A stretch of 64,000 nucleotides of DNA from Gordonia desulfuricans NBRC 100010 (GTDB lineage Bacteria > Actinomycetota > Actinomycetes > Mycobacteriales > Mycobacteriaceae), in contig NZ_BCNF01000012.1 of NCBI RefSeq assembly GCF_001485495.1, forward strand, positions 1-64,000. Direction: 5' to 3'. The notes below the pieces were generated by a model. The model made no database searches. It was given only the letters and a program-made list of their open reading frames with translations, and was not told the origin of the DNA. Numbering within the stretch: position 1 is the stretch's first letter; each line of letters opens with the position of its first letter. A program made the translations under genes and the position numbers. Shown here one piece after another: positions 1-9,385 of this stretch.

Positions 1-30
1 ATCGAAACCTCGGTCGGCCGACGTCGGATG

Positions 31-53
31 GTGCCCACCTCGGAGGTGGGCGC
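31..53 (-). terminator. Hairpin downstream of the P-type ATPase gene
   Basis: A 10-bp stem (one G-U pair) with a 3-nt loop lies 28 nt past the stop codon of the ATPase gene. There is no U-tract, so this would be a GC-rich actinobacterial hairpin terminator. The call rests on the fold and position only. Confidence 0.4.
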
Positions 54-80
54 GTTCGGTGGCGCCGAAGCAGCGGGCCG

Positions 81-2375
81 TCAGCGCTTGCGCACCGCGC
101 CGAACTTCTGCAGTCGCAGGCTGTTGGTGACGACGAACAGTGACGAGAGGGCCATGGCCGCACCGGCGATCAGCGGGTTGAGCACACCGAGTGCGGCGAT
201 CGGGATCGCCGCCACGTTGTAGCCGAAGGCCCACACCAGATTCGTGCGGATGGTGCGCTGGGTGGCGCCGGCCAGGCTCAGTGCGGCGGGCACCGACCGC
301 AGGTCGTCGCGGACCAGGATGACGTCGGCGGCGCCGATCGCCACATCGGTACCCCGACCGATCGCCAGCCCCAGATCGGCGGTGGCCAGTGCCGGACCGT
401 CGTTGATGCCGTCACCGACCATGCCGACCGAATGGCCCTCGTCCTGCAGCCGCCGGATGGTCTCGACCTTCTCGTCGGGCAGCACCTCGGCGATCACCTC
501 GTCCACACCGACCTCGGCGGCGACGGTGCGCGCGGCACCCTCGTTGTCGCCGGTCAGCAGGATCGTGCGCAGGCCCGCCGCCTTCAGCCCGGCGATCGCC
601 GGCGCCGCGGAATCCTTGATGGTGTCGGCGACGGCGATCATCGCCGCCGGGGTGCCGTCGACGGTCACGTACACGACGGTGTCACCGCGCTCCTCGGCCT
701 GCTTGCGGGCCCGGGCGATGTCGGCGGGGATCACCGAGGCGCGCCGCGCCCAGCGCGGGGACCCGACGGTCACCGTGCGCCCGTCGACCACACCGGTCAC
801 ACCCCGGCCGGCCTCGGCGACGAAGTCGGCGACCTCGAGATGGTGCTGTTCGTCGACCGCACCGGCGATCGCGGCACCCACCGCATGCTCGGAGGCCGCC
901 TCGACGGCCGCGGCCAGCCCCAGGATCTCGTCGGCGTCGAAACCGTCGGTCGCGAGTACCTGCGACACCGACAGCGAGCCCTCGGTCACGGTGCCGGTCT
1001 TGTCGAAGACGATGGTGTCGACCATCCGGGAGGTGTCGAGGGTCTGATAGCCCTTCAGGAAGATGCCCAGCTGTGCGCCACGGCCGGTGGCGACCATCAC
1101 CGCGATCGGCGTCGCCAGACCCAGCGCACACGGGCAGGCGATGATCAGCACGGCCAGCGCCGCCGACACCGCACGGTCGGCCGGTTCACCGATCAGCAGC
1201 CACACCGCCAGCGTGATCAGCGACAACGCGACCACCACCGGGACGAAGACACCGGCGATCCGGTCGGCCAGCCGCTGTGCGCGCGCCTTACCGGTCTGCG
1301 CCTCCTCGACCAGCCGCATCATCGCGGCGAAGCGGGTGTCGGCGCCCACCGCGGCGGCCTCCACGATCAGCCGGCCGTCGAGCACGGTGGTGCCGCCGAT
1401 GACGGCCTCGCCCGGCTCGGCGTCCACCGGCCGCGACTCGCCGGTCATCGCCGACATGTCGATGGCCGCGGTGCCCTCGATGACCAGGCCATCGGTGGCG
1501 ATGGTCTCACCCGGGCGCACGACGAACCGCTGCTGCTCCTTGAGTTCTTCGGTGGGGATGCGCATCTCGCGGCCGTCCTTCAGCAGCACCGCCACATCCT
1601 TGGCGCCGAGCGCGGCCAGCGCCCGCAACGCACCGCCGGCGCGCGACCGCGCCCGCGCCTCGAAGTAGCGTCCGGCCAGCACCAGCACCGTCACACCCGT
1701 CGCGACCTCGAGGTAGATCGAGTCGCTGCTCCAGATCGCATCCCACACGCCGTGGGGTTCGGCGGTGTCGGGGTCGGTGGTGAACATCGAGTACAACGAC
1801 CATCCGGTCGCCGCCAGCACACCCAGGGTGACCAGGGTTTCCATGGTGGCCGCGCCGGTCCGCAGGTTCTTGAACGCCACCCGGTAGAACGGCCACGCAC
1901 ACCACGTGAGGATGGGGGCGGCCATCGCCAGCAGCAGCCACTGCCAGCCGGTGAACCGCATCGACGGGACGACGGCGAAGACGATCGACAGATCGGCCAG
2001 CGGGACGAACAGCACCACGGCCACCGCGAGACGACGGAACAGGCGGGTGGCCTCGACGGCATCGGTGTCGGGCAGGGCCTGCGGCACGTTCGACCGCGGG
2101 GTGGCCCCGTATCCGGCGCCGTCGACGACGGCACACAACTCGTCGGTGCCGATCCCGGGGGCGGCGTCGATGGTGGCGACGCGGGTGGCGTAGTTCACCG
2201 ACGCCTTCACCCCGTCGACCTTGTTGAGTTTGCGTTCCACCCGGGCGGCACAGGCACCACAGGTCATGCCGGTGACGTCGAGCTGGAGCCGGTGATCGGC
2301 GTCGGCTCCATCACCGGCGGTCCCGGCTGCGGTACCGGCGGGGTCGAGTCCGGCACGGTCGGTAACGCTGGTCAC
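81..2375 (-). CDS. Heavy-metal (Cu+ type) P1B ATPase
   Basis: A 764-residue membrane pump that would move monovalent copper (or silver) across the cytoplasmic membrane at the cost of ATP. In order it shows an N-terminal HMA metal-binding domain (GMTCGAC, Cys39 and Cys42), paired membrane helices, the actuator TGES motif, the transmembrane CPC motif (IIACPCALG) typical of Cu+ pumps, the phosphorylation site DKTGT, the hinge GDGINDGPA, and a last helix pair with YN and a Met-x-x-Ser-Ser site. The nucleotide-binding SEHP motif reads SEHA here, so the His is kept and the Pro lost. The start is a GTG preceded by a GAGG box. The sigC-like gene lies 120 nt upstream on the same strand and may share its transcript. 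Transport direction cannot be read from sequence; mycobacterial CtpA/CtpB proteins are the closest family idea. Confidence 0.92.
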   Translation of the reverse strand: MTSVTDRAGLDPAGTAAGTAGDGADADHRLQLDVTGMTCGACAARVERKLNKVDGVKASVNYATRVATIDAAPGIGTDELCAVVDGAGYGATPRSNVPQALPDTDAVEATRLFRRLAVAVVLFVPLADLSIVFAVVPSMRFTGWQWLLLAMAAPILTWCAWPFYRVAFKNLRTGAATMETLVTLGVLAATGWSLYSMFTTDPDTAEPHGVWDAIWSSDSIYLEVATGVTVLVLAGRYFEARARSRAGGALRALAALGAKDVAVLLKDGREMRIPTEELKEQQRFVVRPGETIATDGLVIEGTAAIDMSAMTGESRPVDAEPGEAVIGGTTVLDGRLIVEAAAVGADTRFAAMMRLVEEAQTGKARAQRLADRIAGVFVPVVVALSLITLAVWLLIGEPADRAVSAALAVLIIACPCALGLATPIAVMVATGRGAQLGIFLKGYQTLDTSRMVDTIVFDKTGTVTEGSLSVSQVLATDGFDADEILGLAAAVEAASEHAVGAAIAGAVDEQHHLEVADFVAEAGRGVTGVVDGRTVTVGSPRWARRASVIPADIARARKQAEERGDTVVYVTVDGTPAAMIAVADTIKDSAAPAIAGLKAAGLRTILLTGDNEGAARTVAAEVGVDEVIAEVLPDEKVETIRRLQDEGHSVGMVGDGINDGPALATADLGLAIGRGTDVAIGAADVILVRDDLRSVPAALSLAGATQRTIRTNLVWAFGYNVAAIPIAALGVLNPLIAGAAMALSSLFVVTNSLRLQKFGAVRKR

Positions 2376-2495
2376 ATCAACCTCGATCTCTCACGGCGAA
2401 AGCCGCGTACACATGCTTCCCCAGGATAGGTCGTCGGGCGTGCCGACCCGGTTCCCGATTGTGACCCGGATCTCGATTCGCGATAGGCCGATCGG

Positions 2496-3065
2496 TCAGC
2501 GGATGTGACGACGCTGCGCGGCGGCTGCGTCGATCAGCGACTCCCGGGCACGGGCCACACGCGAGCGGACGGTGCCGATCGGGCAGCCGGTGACCTCGGC
2601 GGCCTCCTGATATGACAGCCCCAGCACCTGGGTCAGGACCAGCGCCTCACGCCGTTCGGCGGGCAGTCCCTCGAGCAGCAGGTTGATCTCCACCAGGTCC
2701 TCCCAGCGGGCGCCGGCCCGCTGCGAGCGGTGGGCGTCGGCGGCGCTGACCCAGTCGACGTCGGCAGAGACACGGGGCCGTGACCGTGCGTAGCGGACCT
2801 CGTCGGCACAGACGCGCCGTGCGATCGACAGCAGCCACGTCTTGGCGCTGGACTCGGCGCGGAAGCGGTGGATGGACTTCACCGCACGCAGGTAGGTCTC
2901 CTGGGTGAGGTCGTCGGCGGTGCCGGAATGCCCGAGGTGGGCGACGAACCGCCACACGTCCTTCTGGGTGGCGCGGATGAACCGGCTCAACGCGGCGCGG
3001 TCGCCCTCGGCCGCCAGCAGGGCGGCGTGGGTGACCTCGGCGTCGTGGTCGGCAGCGCTGTCCAT
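2496..3065 (-). CDS. sigC: ECF RNA polymerase sigma factor, SigC-like
   Basis: A 189-residue group 4 sigma factor with only regions 2 and 4. Region 2 carries DDLTQETYLRAV, and region 4 carries the helix-turn-helix LSYQEAAEVTGCPIGTVRSR. The text closely follows mycobacterial SigC, including QKDVWRFVAHLG and the WLLSIARRVCADE stretch. I chose the ATG giving MDSAADHD because the frame upstream runs antisense through the racemase gene. No anti-sigma factor gene is adjacent, which also fits SigC, where none is known in M. tuberculosis. The downstream neighbour is a copper-type P-ATPase. SigC in M. tuberculosis controls a copper-acquisition locus, so a metal role is plausible here but inferred. Confidence 0.82.
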   Translation of the reverse strand: MDSAADHDAEVTHAALLAAEGDRAALSRFIRATQKDVWRFVAHLGHSGTADDLTQETYLRAVKSIHRFRAESSAKTWLLSIARRVCADEVRYARSRPRVSADVDWVSAADAHRSQRAGARWEDLVEINLLLEGLPAERREALVLTQVLGLSYQEAAEVTGCPIGTVRSRVARARESLIDAAAAQRRHIR

Positions 3066-3090
3066 GGGACCCAACCCTAGCGGTCTGACC

Positions 3091-3132
3091 CGACGAGGCC
3101 GCGCCCAGGTCGGACCGGGCGCGGCCTCGTCG
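3091..3132 (-). terminator. Strong hairpin between the racemase gene and sigC
   Basis: A perfect 16-bp G+C-rich stem with a 10-nt loop lies 20 nt past the racemase stop codon and 26 nt before the sigma-factor start. It should end the permease-racemase transcript and isolate it from sigC. Confidence 0.65.
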
Positions 3133-3151
3133 TGCGGTCGCATAGGGGGAT

Positions 3152-3913
3152 TCAGTGCTGGTCGGACGATCGTGACGGCATGCCGCCGCCGAGCCCGAAG
3201 CCGCCCAGGACGCCGCTGTAGGTCTTGGCCGGCGGGCGGGCGAACTCGCCCGACGACGTGCCGGTGCGCAGCCCCATCGCCGCCATCGCGGCCAGCATGC
3301 CCACCCCGGCGGCCACCCCGTCGATCACCGGGGCCCCGATCTCGGCCGACATCCGCCGGGCCAGGTCGGCCATCCCGGCGCAGCCGAGCACGATGGCGTC
3401 CGAACCGTCGGCCACCAGTGCCTCGGCGCACGCCTTGGCCAGGACGTCGGCGGTGTCGGGGCGGGACTCGAGTTCCAGGACCGGGATCTCGCAGGCATGG
3501 ATGCCCAGGCACTGGCGGCCGAAACCGTAGTGGCCCACCAGGTCGTGGGCCCGGCCGATGGTCCGCGACAGCGTGGTCACCACCGAGAACCCCCGCCCCA
3601 GCGGGGCGGCGAGATGCATCGCCGCCTCGGCGATACCCAGCACCGGCGCGGCCGCGAGTTCGCGGGCGGCGTCGAGGCCGGGATCACCGAAGCAGGCGAG
3701 CAGGTAACCGTCGGCATCGGGATGCGCGGCGATCGCGTCGAGCACTCCCGGGACCGCGAGCGCCTCGTCGTAGTGACTCTCGATCGATGCCGGACCCATC
3801 GACGAGGTGACCGCGACGACCTCGGCGCCGGACGGGGCGACCGATCGTGCGGCGGTGGCGATCACCGCGGTCATCTCGTCGGTGGTGTTCGGGTTGATGA
3901 CGACCAGTTTCAT
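3152..3913 (-). CDS. Asp/Glu/hydantoin racemase family protein
   Basis: A 253-residue cytoplasmic enzyme of the Asp/Glu/hydantoin racemase superfamily. It starts with the family signature MKLVVINPNTT and keeps both catalytic cysteines, Cys74 in ACFGDPG and Cys178 in LGCAGM, the two acid/base residues of these cofactor-independent racemases. Length matches hydantoin and allantoin racemases. Its ATG overlaps the stop of the NCS1 permease gene by 4 nt, so the two are translationally coupled and the substrate is probably what the permease imports, such as a 5-substituted hydantoin or allantoin. No hydantoinase, carbamoylase or allantoinase is in the window. The C-terminal tail is Gly/Ser rich. 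A maleate isomerase-like role is less likely. Confidence 0.82.
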   Translation of the reverse strand: MKLVVINPNTTDEMTAVIATAARSVAPSGAEVVAVTSSMGPASIESHYDEALAVPGVLDAIAAHPDADGYLLACFGDPGLDAARELAAAPVLGIAEAAMHLAAPLGRGFSVVTTLSRTIGRAHDLVGHYGFGRQCLGIHACEIPVLELESRPDTADVLAKACAEALVADGSDAIVLGCAGMADLARRMSAEIGAPVIDGVAAGVGMLAAMAAMGLRTGTSSGEFARPPAKTYSGVLGGFGLGGGMPSRSSDQH

Positions 3914-5523
3914 GAATCCGAGGATGCTCCGGCGTTGTCGAGGGTCGCCTCGACGGGGGTGGTGGTGGTGCCGTCGGCGGAGACCGCGATGTCACTGGTC
4001 GAGGTGGCGGTGGCCTTGCCGTGGACGAACGACGCCGGTGCGAGTCGCATGCCCAGGTAGTAGAGGACCAGGCCGGCGGCGGCACCCATGAACCAGGTGA
4101 AGCTCGCCTGGAACGACGTGCCCCAGATGACGAACGAGATCGGCAGCAGGGAGGCCAGGATCACCGAGATCACCGCCACCGGGTTCCAGCCGTTGCGGTA
4201 GAAGTAGGCACCCTCCGGCTTGATGCTGAACAGGTCGTCGACGACGATCTTCTGCTTCTTGACCAGGTAGTAGTCGGCGATCAGGATGCCGAACAGCGGG
4301 CCGATCACCGCACCGAGGGTGTCCATCGTGTAGTGGATGGCCGACGGATTGTTGAACAGATTCCATGGGGTGATGACCACCGAGCCGACCGCGGCGATCA
4401 TGCCGCCCATCCGCCAACTGATCTTGGTGGGTGCGACATTGGAGAAGTCGAAGGCAGGGGAGACGAAGTTGGCGACGATGTTGATGCCGATGGTCGCGAT
4501 CGCGAAGGTCAGGACACCGAGCACGGCGGCGGTGGTGTTGTCGATCTGGTCGACGATGTGCACCGGGTCGGTGATGATGTTGCCGTCGGCGTCGCGACCG
4601 ATCACGGTGGCACCGGCAGAGACGGTGCACACCACCAGGATCGAGAAGAAGAGGAAGTTCACCGGCAGGCCCCAGAAGTTGCCCTTCCTGACCTCGCCGA
4701 ACGTGCGGCCGTAGCGGGAGAAGTCACCGAAGTTGAGCATCGGACCGGAGAAGTACGAGACCACCAGGGCGAAGGCGGAGATCATCGCGGTGACCGAACC
4801 CCAACCGACAGTGGGGGTTCCGGCGGACAGGTCGAAGCTGACGTTGTCCCAGCCCGCCTTGTAGATGAGGTACCCGGCCAGCAGGATCATCACGACGTAC
4901 ACTGCGGGACCACAGAAGTCGATGAACTTGCGGATGGTGTCCATACCGTTCCAGAACACCAGTGCCTGCAGCACCCACATCAGGACGAAGCCACCCCAGC
5001 CGACCCATGACAGACCGAGGAAGAAGTGGGAGCCGTCCTCACCGTACTGCGCCAGCGACGGCCAGAACTTCAGGGCGAGTAGACCGAAGGCCACCGACGC
5101 CAGGTAGGTCTGGATGCCGTACCAGACCACCGCGATCAGGCCGCGGATGATGGCCGGGATGTTGGCGCCCTTCACGCCGAAGCAGATCCGGGTGGTCACC
5201 GGGTAGGGGACACCGGCCTGCTGGCTGGGCTTGGCGACCAGATTGCACAGCAGGTTGACCGCGACGATGCCGACGATCAGTGCCACCAGCACCTGCCAGG
5301 CGGCGATCCCGAGTGCGAACAGGCTGCCGGCGAAGACGTAGCCGCCCACACTGTGCACATCGGACATCCAGAACGCGAAGATGTTGTACCAGGTCCACTT
5401 CTGCTCTTTGAGCGGCGCGAGGTCCTCATTGGTCAAGGACGGGTCGTAGCCGGGTTTGATGACGCTCTCACCGGCCGCGCTGTGGTGCGCGGTCGCGGCG
5501 GCCGAGTTGGCCGATGCGGTCAT
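3910..5523 (-). CDS. NCS1 family nucleobase/hydantoin/allantoin permease
   Basis: A 537-residue polytopic membrane carrier of the nucleobase-cation symporter-1 family, which includes Mhp1 (hydantoins) and PucI (allantoin). Signs are the N-terminal block NEDLAPLKEQKWTWYNIFAFWM, about twelve hydrophobic helices, and the helix 3 region PYPVTTRICFGVKGANIPAI. I chose the ATG giving MTASANSAA because a GAGGAG box lies 7 nt before it; a start 13 codons further upstream has no such support. It is the first gene of a two-gene operon with the racemase, with a 4-nt overlap. Substrate is inferred from that partner and not read from the carrier itself. Confidence 0.88.
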   Translation of the reverse strand: MTASANSAAATAHHSAAGESVIKPGYDPSLTNEDLAPLKEQKWTWYNIFAFWMSDVHSVGGYVFAGSLFALGIAAWQVLVALIVGIVAVNLLCNLVAKPSQQAGVPYPVTTRICFGVKGANIPAIIRGLIAVVWYGIQTYLASVAFGLLALKFWPSLAQYGEDGSHFFLGLSWVGWGGFVLMWVLQALVFWNGMDTIRKFIDFCGPAVYVVMILLAGYLIYKAGWDNVSFDLSAGTPTVGWGSVTAMISAFALVVSYFSGPMLNFGDFSRYGRTFGEVRKGNFWGLPVNFLFFSILVVCTVSAGATVIGRDADGNIITDPVHIVDQIDNTTAAVLGVLTFAIATIGINIVANFVSPAFDFSNVAPTKISWRMGGMIAAVGSVVITPWNLFNNPSAIHYTMDTLGAVIGPLFGILIADYYLVKKQKIVVDDLFSIKPEGAYFYRNGWNPVAVISVILASLLPISFVIWGTSFQASFTWFMGAAAGLVLYYLGMRLAPASFVHGKATATSTSDIAVSADGTTTTPVEATLDNAGASSDS

Positions 5524-5600
5524 TGCTGTTCTCCTCGGGAAGGGTGATGAGACTGAGAACAACGTAAGGACGTCGTGTTTCCGGTTGATTAATCGCCGAG

Positions 5601-5606
5601 TATATT
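5601..5606 (+). promoter_or_regulatory. Possible -10 element (TATATT) before the CPBP gene
   Basis: TATATT stands out in an otherwise G+C-rich gap between the divergent permease and CPBP genes. Read on the minus strand the overlapping bases contain TATACT, so the site could serve either gene. No convincing -35 box was found for either direction. Confidence 0.3.
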
Positions 5607-5655
5607 TTCGGTGACCGGCACGGCCTCGGATGCGGTCAGGGTGTTCAATTCACGC

Positions 5656-6498
5656 ATGAGGATCGCGTACCCCGACGGGACCGAGCTGCGCCGCCCCCAC
5701 GCGCTGGTGGTGTATCTGGTCGTCACCTTCCTGGTGACGTGGGCCGTGTGGCTGCCGCTGGTGGTGCGGGCGCAGACAGGCGGTCCCGATCGCGTCCCGT
5801 GGACGTTCTTCCTCGCCTCGGCAGGCCCGATCTGTGGTGCCGTCGTCGCCTCGTTGTGGGAGGGCGGTGCGTCAGGTCTGCGTGCGTGGGCGCGGCGCAC
5901 CTTCGGGGTGCGGTTCCGGCCGATCTGGTGGGTGGCCGCCATCGGCATGCCCATCGCCTACTACCTGATCGCCTTCGGCGCGGCCGCCGTCGTCGAGGGA
6001 TCGTGGCCCGACACCGCACAGTTCGGCATGACCGACAAACTGCCTGGTCTGGCCTGGCCGCTCGTGGCGGTGGTGTGGGTGCTCACGTTCGGTCTGGGCG
6101 AGGAGGCCGGGTGGCGCGGCTGGCTGCTTCCCGCACTCTCGCAACATATGTCGGTGTTCTGGGCGGCCCTCGTCGTCGCGGCGGTGTGGATCACCTGGCA
6201 CATCCCGGCGTTCTTCTTCAACCCGGCATATCGGGACATGGGGGCCGGGATCATCGGCTGGATGCTCGCCCTGGTCTGCGGGTCCTATCTGCTGGCCTGG
6301 ATGGCCTACGGGGCGGCGTGGAGCATCATCCCCGTGCTGCTCTGGCATGCGGGATTCGACCTGCTCACCGCCGCAGACCAATCCGCCGGGGTCATCGCCG
6401 CCACGGTCAGTGCCCTGGTCATGGTCCAGGGCGTCGTCTGTGCCTGGCTGCTGTGGCGCCGACGTCACGTCGCCGCGGCACCCGCCGGGTTCGGGTGA
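5656..6498 (+). CDS. CPBP (CAAX/bacteriocin-processing) family membrane metalloprotease
   Basis: About 280 residues with seven or so hydrophobic segments. It holds the motifs of the type II CAAX prenyl endopeptidase/CPBP family: EEAGWRGWLLP (the EExxxR glutamates), WHIPAFFF, and the late WHAGFDLL histidine, which together form an intramembrane metal site. Function in bacteria is mostly unknown; some members process or confer immunity to peptides. The start is uncertain. The ATG giving MRIAYPDG is preferred because a TATATT box sits about 50 nt upstream; an in-frame GTG at 5611 would add 15 residues but has no ribosome-binding site. The gene stands alone and converges on the gntR-type gene. 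Confidence 0.8.
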   Translation: MRIAYPDGTELRRPHALVVYLVVTFLVTWAVWLPLVVRAQTGGPDRVPWTFFLASAGPICGAVVASLWEGGASGLRAWARRTFGVRFRPIWWVAAIGMPIAYYLIAFGAAAVVEGSWPDTAQFGMTDKLPGLAWPLVAVVWVLTFGLGEEAGWRGWLLPALSQHMSVFWAALVVAAVWITWHIPAFFFNPAYRDMGAGIIGWMLALVCGSYLLAWMAYGAAWSIIPVLLWHAGFDLLTAADQSAGVIAATVSALVMVQGVVCAWLLWRRRHVAAAPAGFG

Positions 6499-6563
6499 CG
6501 CCCGGTTCGGTTGACGCCCAAGTTGATCCGGAACGGTGACGGCGACGTCCGGCGCCGCGCCGA

Positions 6564-7274
6564 TCACCAGTCGTCGACGGCGTCGGTGCGGTGGGCCACC
6601 GACTCCAGGATCGCCGCCTGCAACCGCGAGTGGTGCACCTTGGCGATCTCGAGAATCAGTGCGGTGTCGCGCTGTCCGAAGGCGTCGAGCAGGGCTGCGT
6701 GGTCGTCGTTGAGTGCCTGCTGGGTGGCCTCGCCGACATCGCGCATGATCTGGGACGGTTCGGTCAGATTCCACGTCGAATCCAGCATCGACAGCAGGCG
6801 GGGCATCGCGCACGGGGTGGTCAGTGACGAGTGGAATCGCCGCGTCAGATCGTGAAAGGACTTGCCGTCGTGGAACTTCGTCGCCGTCAACAGCTGCTCG
6901 TGACACTCGCGGGCGGAAGCGATGGCGTCATCGTCGATCAGCTCCACCGCGCGTGCCAGGGCGGCCTGCTCGAGTACCCCGCGGACGAAGTAGATCTCCG
7001 TGAGTTCCTCGGCCGAGAGTGTGCTCACCCGATAGCCCGCATTGCGCTGGTGGACGACGAGGCCCTCGCCGACGAGGGTCTTCAGCGCCTCCCGGACCGG
7101 GATCGGACTCACCTTGAACACGTCGGCGACCTCGCCCGGCGGGATCTGGGTGCCCGGCGGTGCATCGCCGGAGAGGATGAGGCGCCGCAGTTCCTCCTCC
7201 ACGTTCGGGTGTCCGCTGTGCGATCGCACTTGCGCCAGCCGGGTGACGAGGCGGTTGGGCATCCGCCGGCTCAT
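6564..7274 (-). CDS. GntR family regulator, FadR/FCD subgroup
   Basis: A 236-residue transcription factor. Residues about 24-90 form the GntR winged helix-turn-helix (LRRLILSGDAPPGTQI, VSPIPVREALKTLVGEGLV). The rest is an all-helical FCD ligand-binding domain with the usual Asp/His metal-binding pattern (for example DLTRRFHSSL and AKVHHSRLQ). Its ATG overlaps the stop of the S9 peptidase gene by 4 nt, so it is the last gene of the amidotransferase-peptidase operon and may regulate that operon or the nearby permease-racemase pair. The effector is not predictable; FCD proteins usually bind small carboxylates or amino acid derivatives. Confidence 0.88.
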   Translation of the reverse strand: MSRRMPNRLVTRLAQVRSHSGHPNVEEELRRLILSGDAPPGTQIPPGEVADVFKVSPIPVREALKTLVGEGLVVHQRNAGYRVSTLSAEELTEIYFVRGVLEQAALARAVELIDDDAIASARECHEQLLTATKFHDGKSFHDLTRRFHSSLTTPCAMPRLLSMLDSTWNLTEPSQIMRDVGEATQQALNDDHAALLDAFGQRDTALILEIAKVHHSRLQAAILESVAHRTDAVDDW

Positions 7275-9385
7275 GCGGTCTCCGATCCATCAGTGTCGGT
7301 CCCGTTCGGGTACACACCCTCGGTGACGATCCCTTGGTGGACGATCTCCTGGTGGACAAACCCTTGGGGGGCAGGGGCTTCGGCGGACATGCCGAGGTGT
7401 GCATGTGCCTCACGCGCCGACGGGTGGGCCCGAATCCAGTCCGCGATCGCCGCGGTCATCTGCTGCTGGTTGGCGCGGCGGACGATCTCGTGACCCTCGT
7501 CGCCGAACATCAGCATCTCCGCGGTCCGGCCGCGCGCCCGCAGCTCGTGGACGATCTGTTGCGACTCGCTCACCGGCACATTGGTGTCGTGGGCGCCGTG
7601 GATCACCAGCAGCGGGGCGCACACCTCGTCGATGCGGTGGATCGGTGAGAGATCTTGCAACAGTTCGCGATCGGACTCCGGGTGGCCGTACTTCGTGTAG
7701 GCGGCCACCGCGATCCACGGCTCGGTGTTGCGGAAGAACGACTCGAGATCGCTCATCCCGCAGATCGCGATGCCGGCGGCGAAGAGTCGCGGATGGAAGG
7801 TCAGACACGCCAGGGTGAGATATCCGCCATAGGACCGGCCGCTGACATACAGGGTGTCGGGATCGGCGATCCGGTTGTCGCACAGATAGTCCGCGCAATC
7901 GGCGGCGTCGTCGATCCCCGCGTACCGGCCGTACCGGTCATCGGCGTGCGAGAACAGGCGACCGTACCCCGACGAGCCGCGGACATTGGGGGCGAAGACC
8001 CCGATCCCGGCGTCGACGAGGGGCCCGAACAGGAACTGGTAGTCCGGGCGGGTCTGCGATTCCGGGCCGCCGTGGAAGTACAGCAGATACGGCGCCGGCC
8101 GGTCGGGTACGGTGGTGGACGGCCGGAACAGCCACCCCGACAACGGCATTCCGTCCCTGGCCGAGAAGTGGTGCAGTTCCGGGTGCAGCGCATGCGACGG
8201 CCCGGTGCCGGTCACGACATCGTCGGTCACCGGGGTCACCTCGCGGGTGGCGGTGTTGACCAGATGGACCAGCGGGGAATGCTGGGGACTCGAGACGGTC
8301 AGCGCGATCAGCGATCCCGCGGCCGAGATCGACAACTCCGAGGCCACCTCGCCGGCCAGCGGGATCGGCGGATGCAGCGTCTGGTCGGGAAGGGTCAGGA
8401 TCTGCAGTTCACTGCGGCCACCGACGTTCCACAGCAAGGCGATGGTCGACTGGTCGTGGGAGACGGCGAATGCGTCCAGTCCGCTGTCGGGCCGCTCGGC
8501 GAGCACCCGGAAGCGGGTACCGTTCTGGCCCACCTCCACGCCGAGCAGGCGCGGATACTTGGCGTCGAAGTCGCTGCGCAACACCGCCTGTACTGAGTCG
8601 AGGTCGCGATCGGCGTCCTGCGGCGGGCCGACGAACACCAGCGACGCGTGATCGAAGCCCTGGTCGAGGATGTACCCGTCGTCGGTGACCGAGCCGGGGT
8701 CGTTCGGCAGCAGCGTCGACATCTCGATCTCGACGTCGGGGAGGCCGTCGGCGCGTTCACCGGCCGGGCGGCGCCGCAACAGCAACATGTCCTGGTAGCC
8801 GCGTGGACCCACCCGCAGCAGGGTGGCGCCCTTCCAGGAGTCGATCAGGGCGCCGCCGACGCGGATGTCGAGGGTCTCCACGGTGCCGGTACCCGGGTGT
8901 ACGCGCAGCGAATGTGCGGTGCCGTCGGGTTCGGTGGCGCTGATCAGCACCCAGTCGGTGTCCCAGCCGACCAGGGTGACGGTGCCGAACGATCGGGCCG
9001 CGGGGGTGGGGCGTCGCAACGGGCCGCTCGGTTCGGCGTCGGGCAGGGTGGCGCCGACCCGGTGGGCGGTGTCGTCGTCGGGGTCGGTGGTGACCACCCA
9101 CACCTGATGGTGCTCACCGCCGCCGGGTGCGATCTCCACGGCCAGCCACTGACCGTCGCTGGAGTGCACCAGTTTTCGGACCGGACCGCTCGACGGGACC
9201 CGCACCCACCGCAGCTCGCCGATCGAACCAGGGGACAGGACACGCTGTGCCGCACGCGGATACCCGGTTCCGTCGTCGACGATGTAGGCGAAGGCCGAGC
9301 CGTCCGGCGACACCGACGCCCCATAGGTGTGCCAACCGGTCTCGTCGAACCGGATCTCCGGATGGGTGAGGGGTGCCGCCGTCAC
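7271..9385 (-). CDS. S9 family (prolyl oligopeptidase-type) serine peptidase
   Basis: A 704-residue cytoplasmic peptidase. The N-terminal two-thirds is a beta-propeller-like region with repeated strands, and the C-terminal third is an alpha/beta-hydrolase domain. The catalytic triad is visible: Ser518 in GRSYGGY, Asp600 in GAHDTNVP and His632 in GDEGHEIV. An oxyanion-type HGGPESQ stretch precedes the serine. The start is the GTG giving VTAAPLTHPE, which overlaps the amidotransferase stop by 4 nt (GTGA); the open frame continues upstream only as antisense noise over that gene. It likely trims small peptides made or salvaged by the same operon. The exact substrate is unknown. Confidence 0.9.
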   Translation of the reverse strand: MTAAPLTHPEIRFDETGWHTYGASVSPDGSAFAYIVDDGTGYPRAAQRVLSPGSIGELRWVRVPSSGPVRKLVHSSDGQWLAVEIAPGGGEHHQVWVVTTDPDDDTAHRVGATLPDAEPSGPLRRPTPAARSFGTVTLVGWDTDWVLISATEPDGTAHSLRVHPGTGTVETLDIRVGGALIDSWKGATLLRVGPRGYQDMLLLRRRPAGERADGLPDVEIEMSTLLPNDPGSVTDDGYILDQGFDHASLVFVGPPQDADRDLDSVQAVLRSDFDAKYPRLLGVEVGQNGTRFRVLAERPDSGLDAFAVSHDQSTIALLWNVGGRSELQILTLPDQTLHPPIPLAGEVASELSISAAGSLIALTVSSPQHSPLVHLVNTATREVTPVTDDVVTGTGPSHALHPELHHFSARDGMPLSGWLFRPSTTVPDRPAPYLLYFHGGPESQTRPDYQFLFGPLVDAGIGVFAPNVRGSSGYGRLFSHADDRYGRYAGIDDAADCADYLCDNRIADPDTLYVSGRSYGGYLTLACLTFHPRLFAAGIAICGMSDLESFFRNTEPWIAVAAYTKYGHPESDRELLQDLSPIHRIDEVCAPLLVIHGAHDTNVPVSESQQIVHELRARGRTAEMLMFGDEGHEIVRRANQQQMTAAIADWIRAHPSAREAHAHLGMSAEAPAPQGFVHQEIVHQGIVTEGVYPNGTDTDGSETA

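Noticed and set aside
432-2429. Long plus-strand frame opposite the P-type ATPase
   Set aside because: Gly/Arg/His/Asp-rich mirror of the ATPase codons, with no recognisable domain.
2440-2460. GGGAAC as a possible ECF -35 box upstream of the P-type ATPase
   Set aside because: No matching -10 box at the right distance; too short a motif to support alone.
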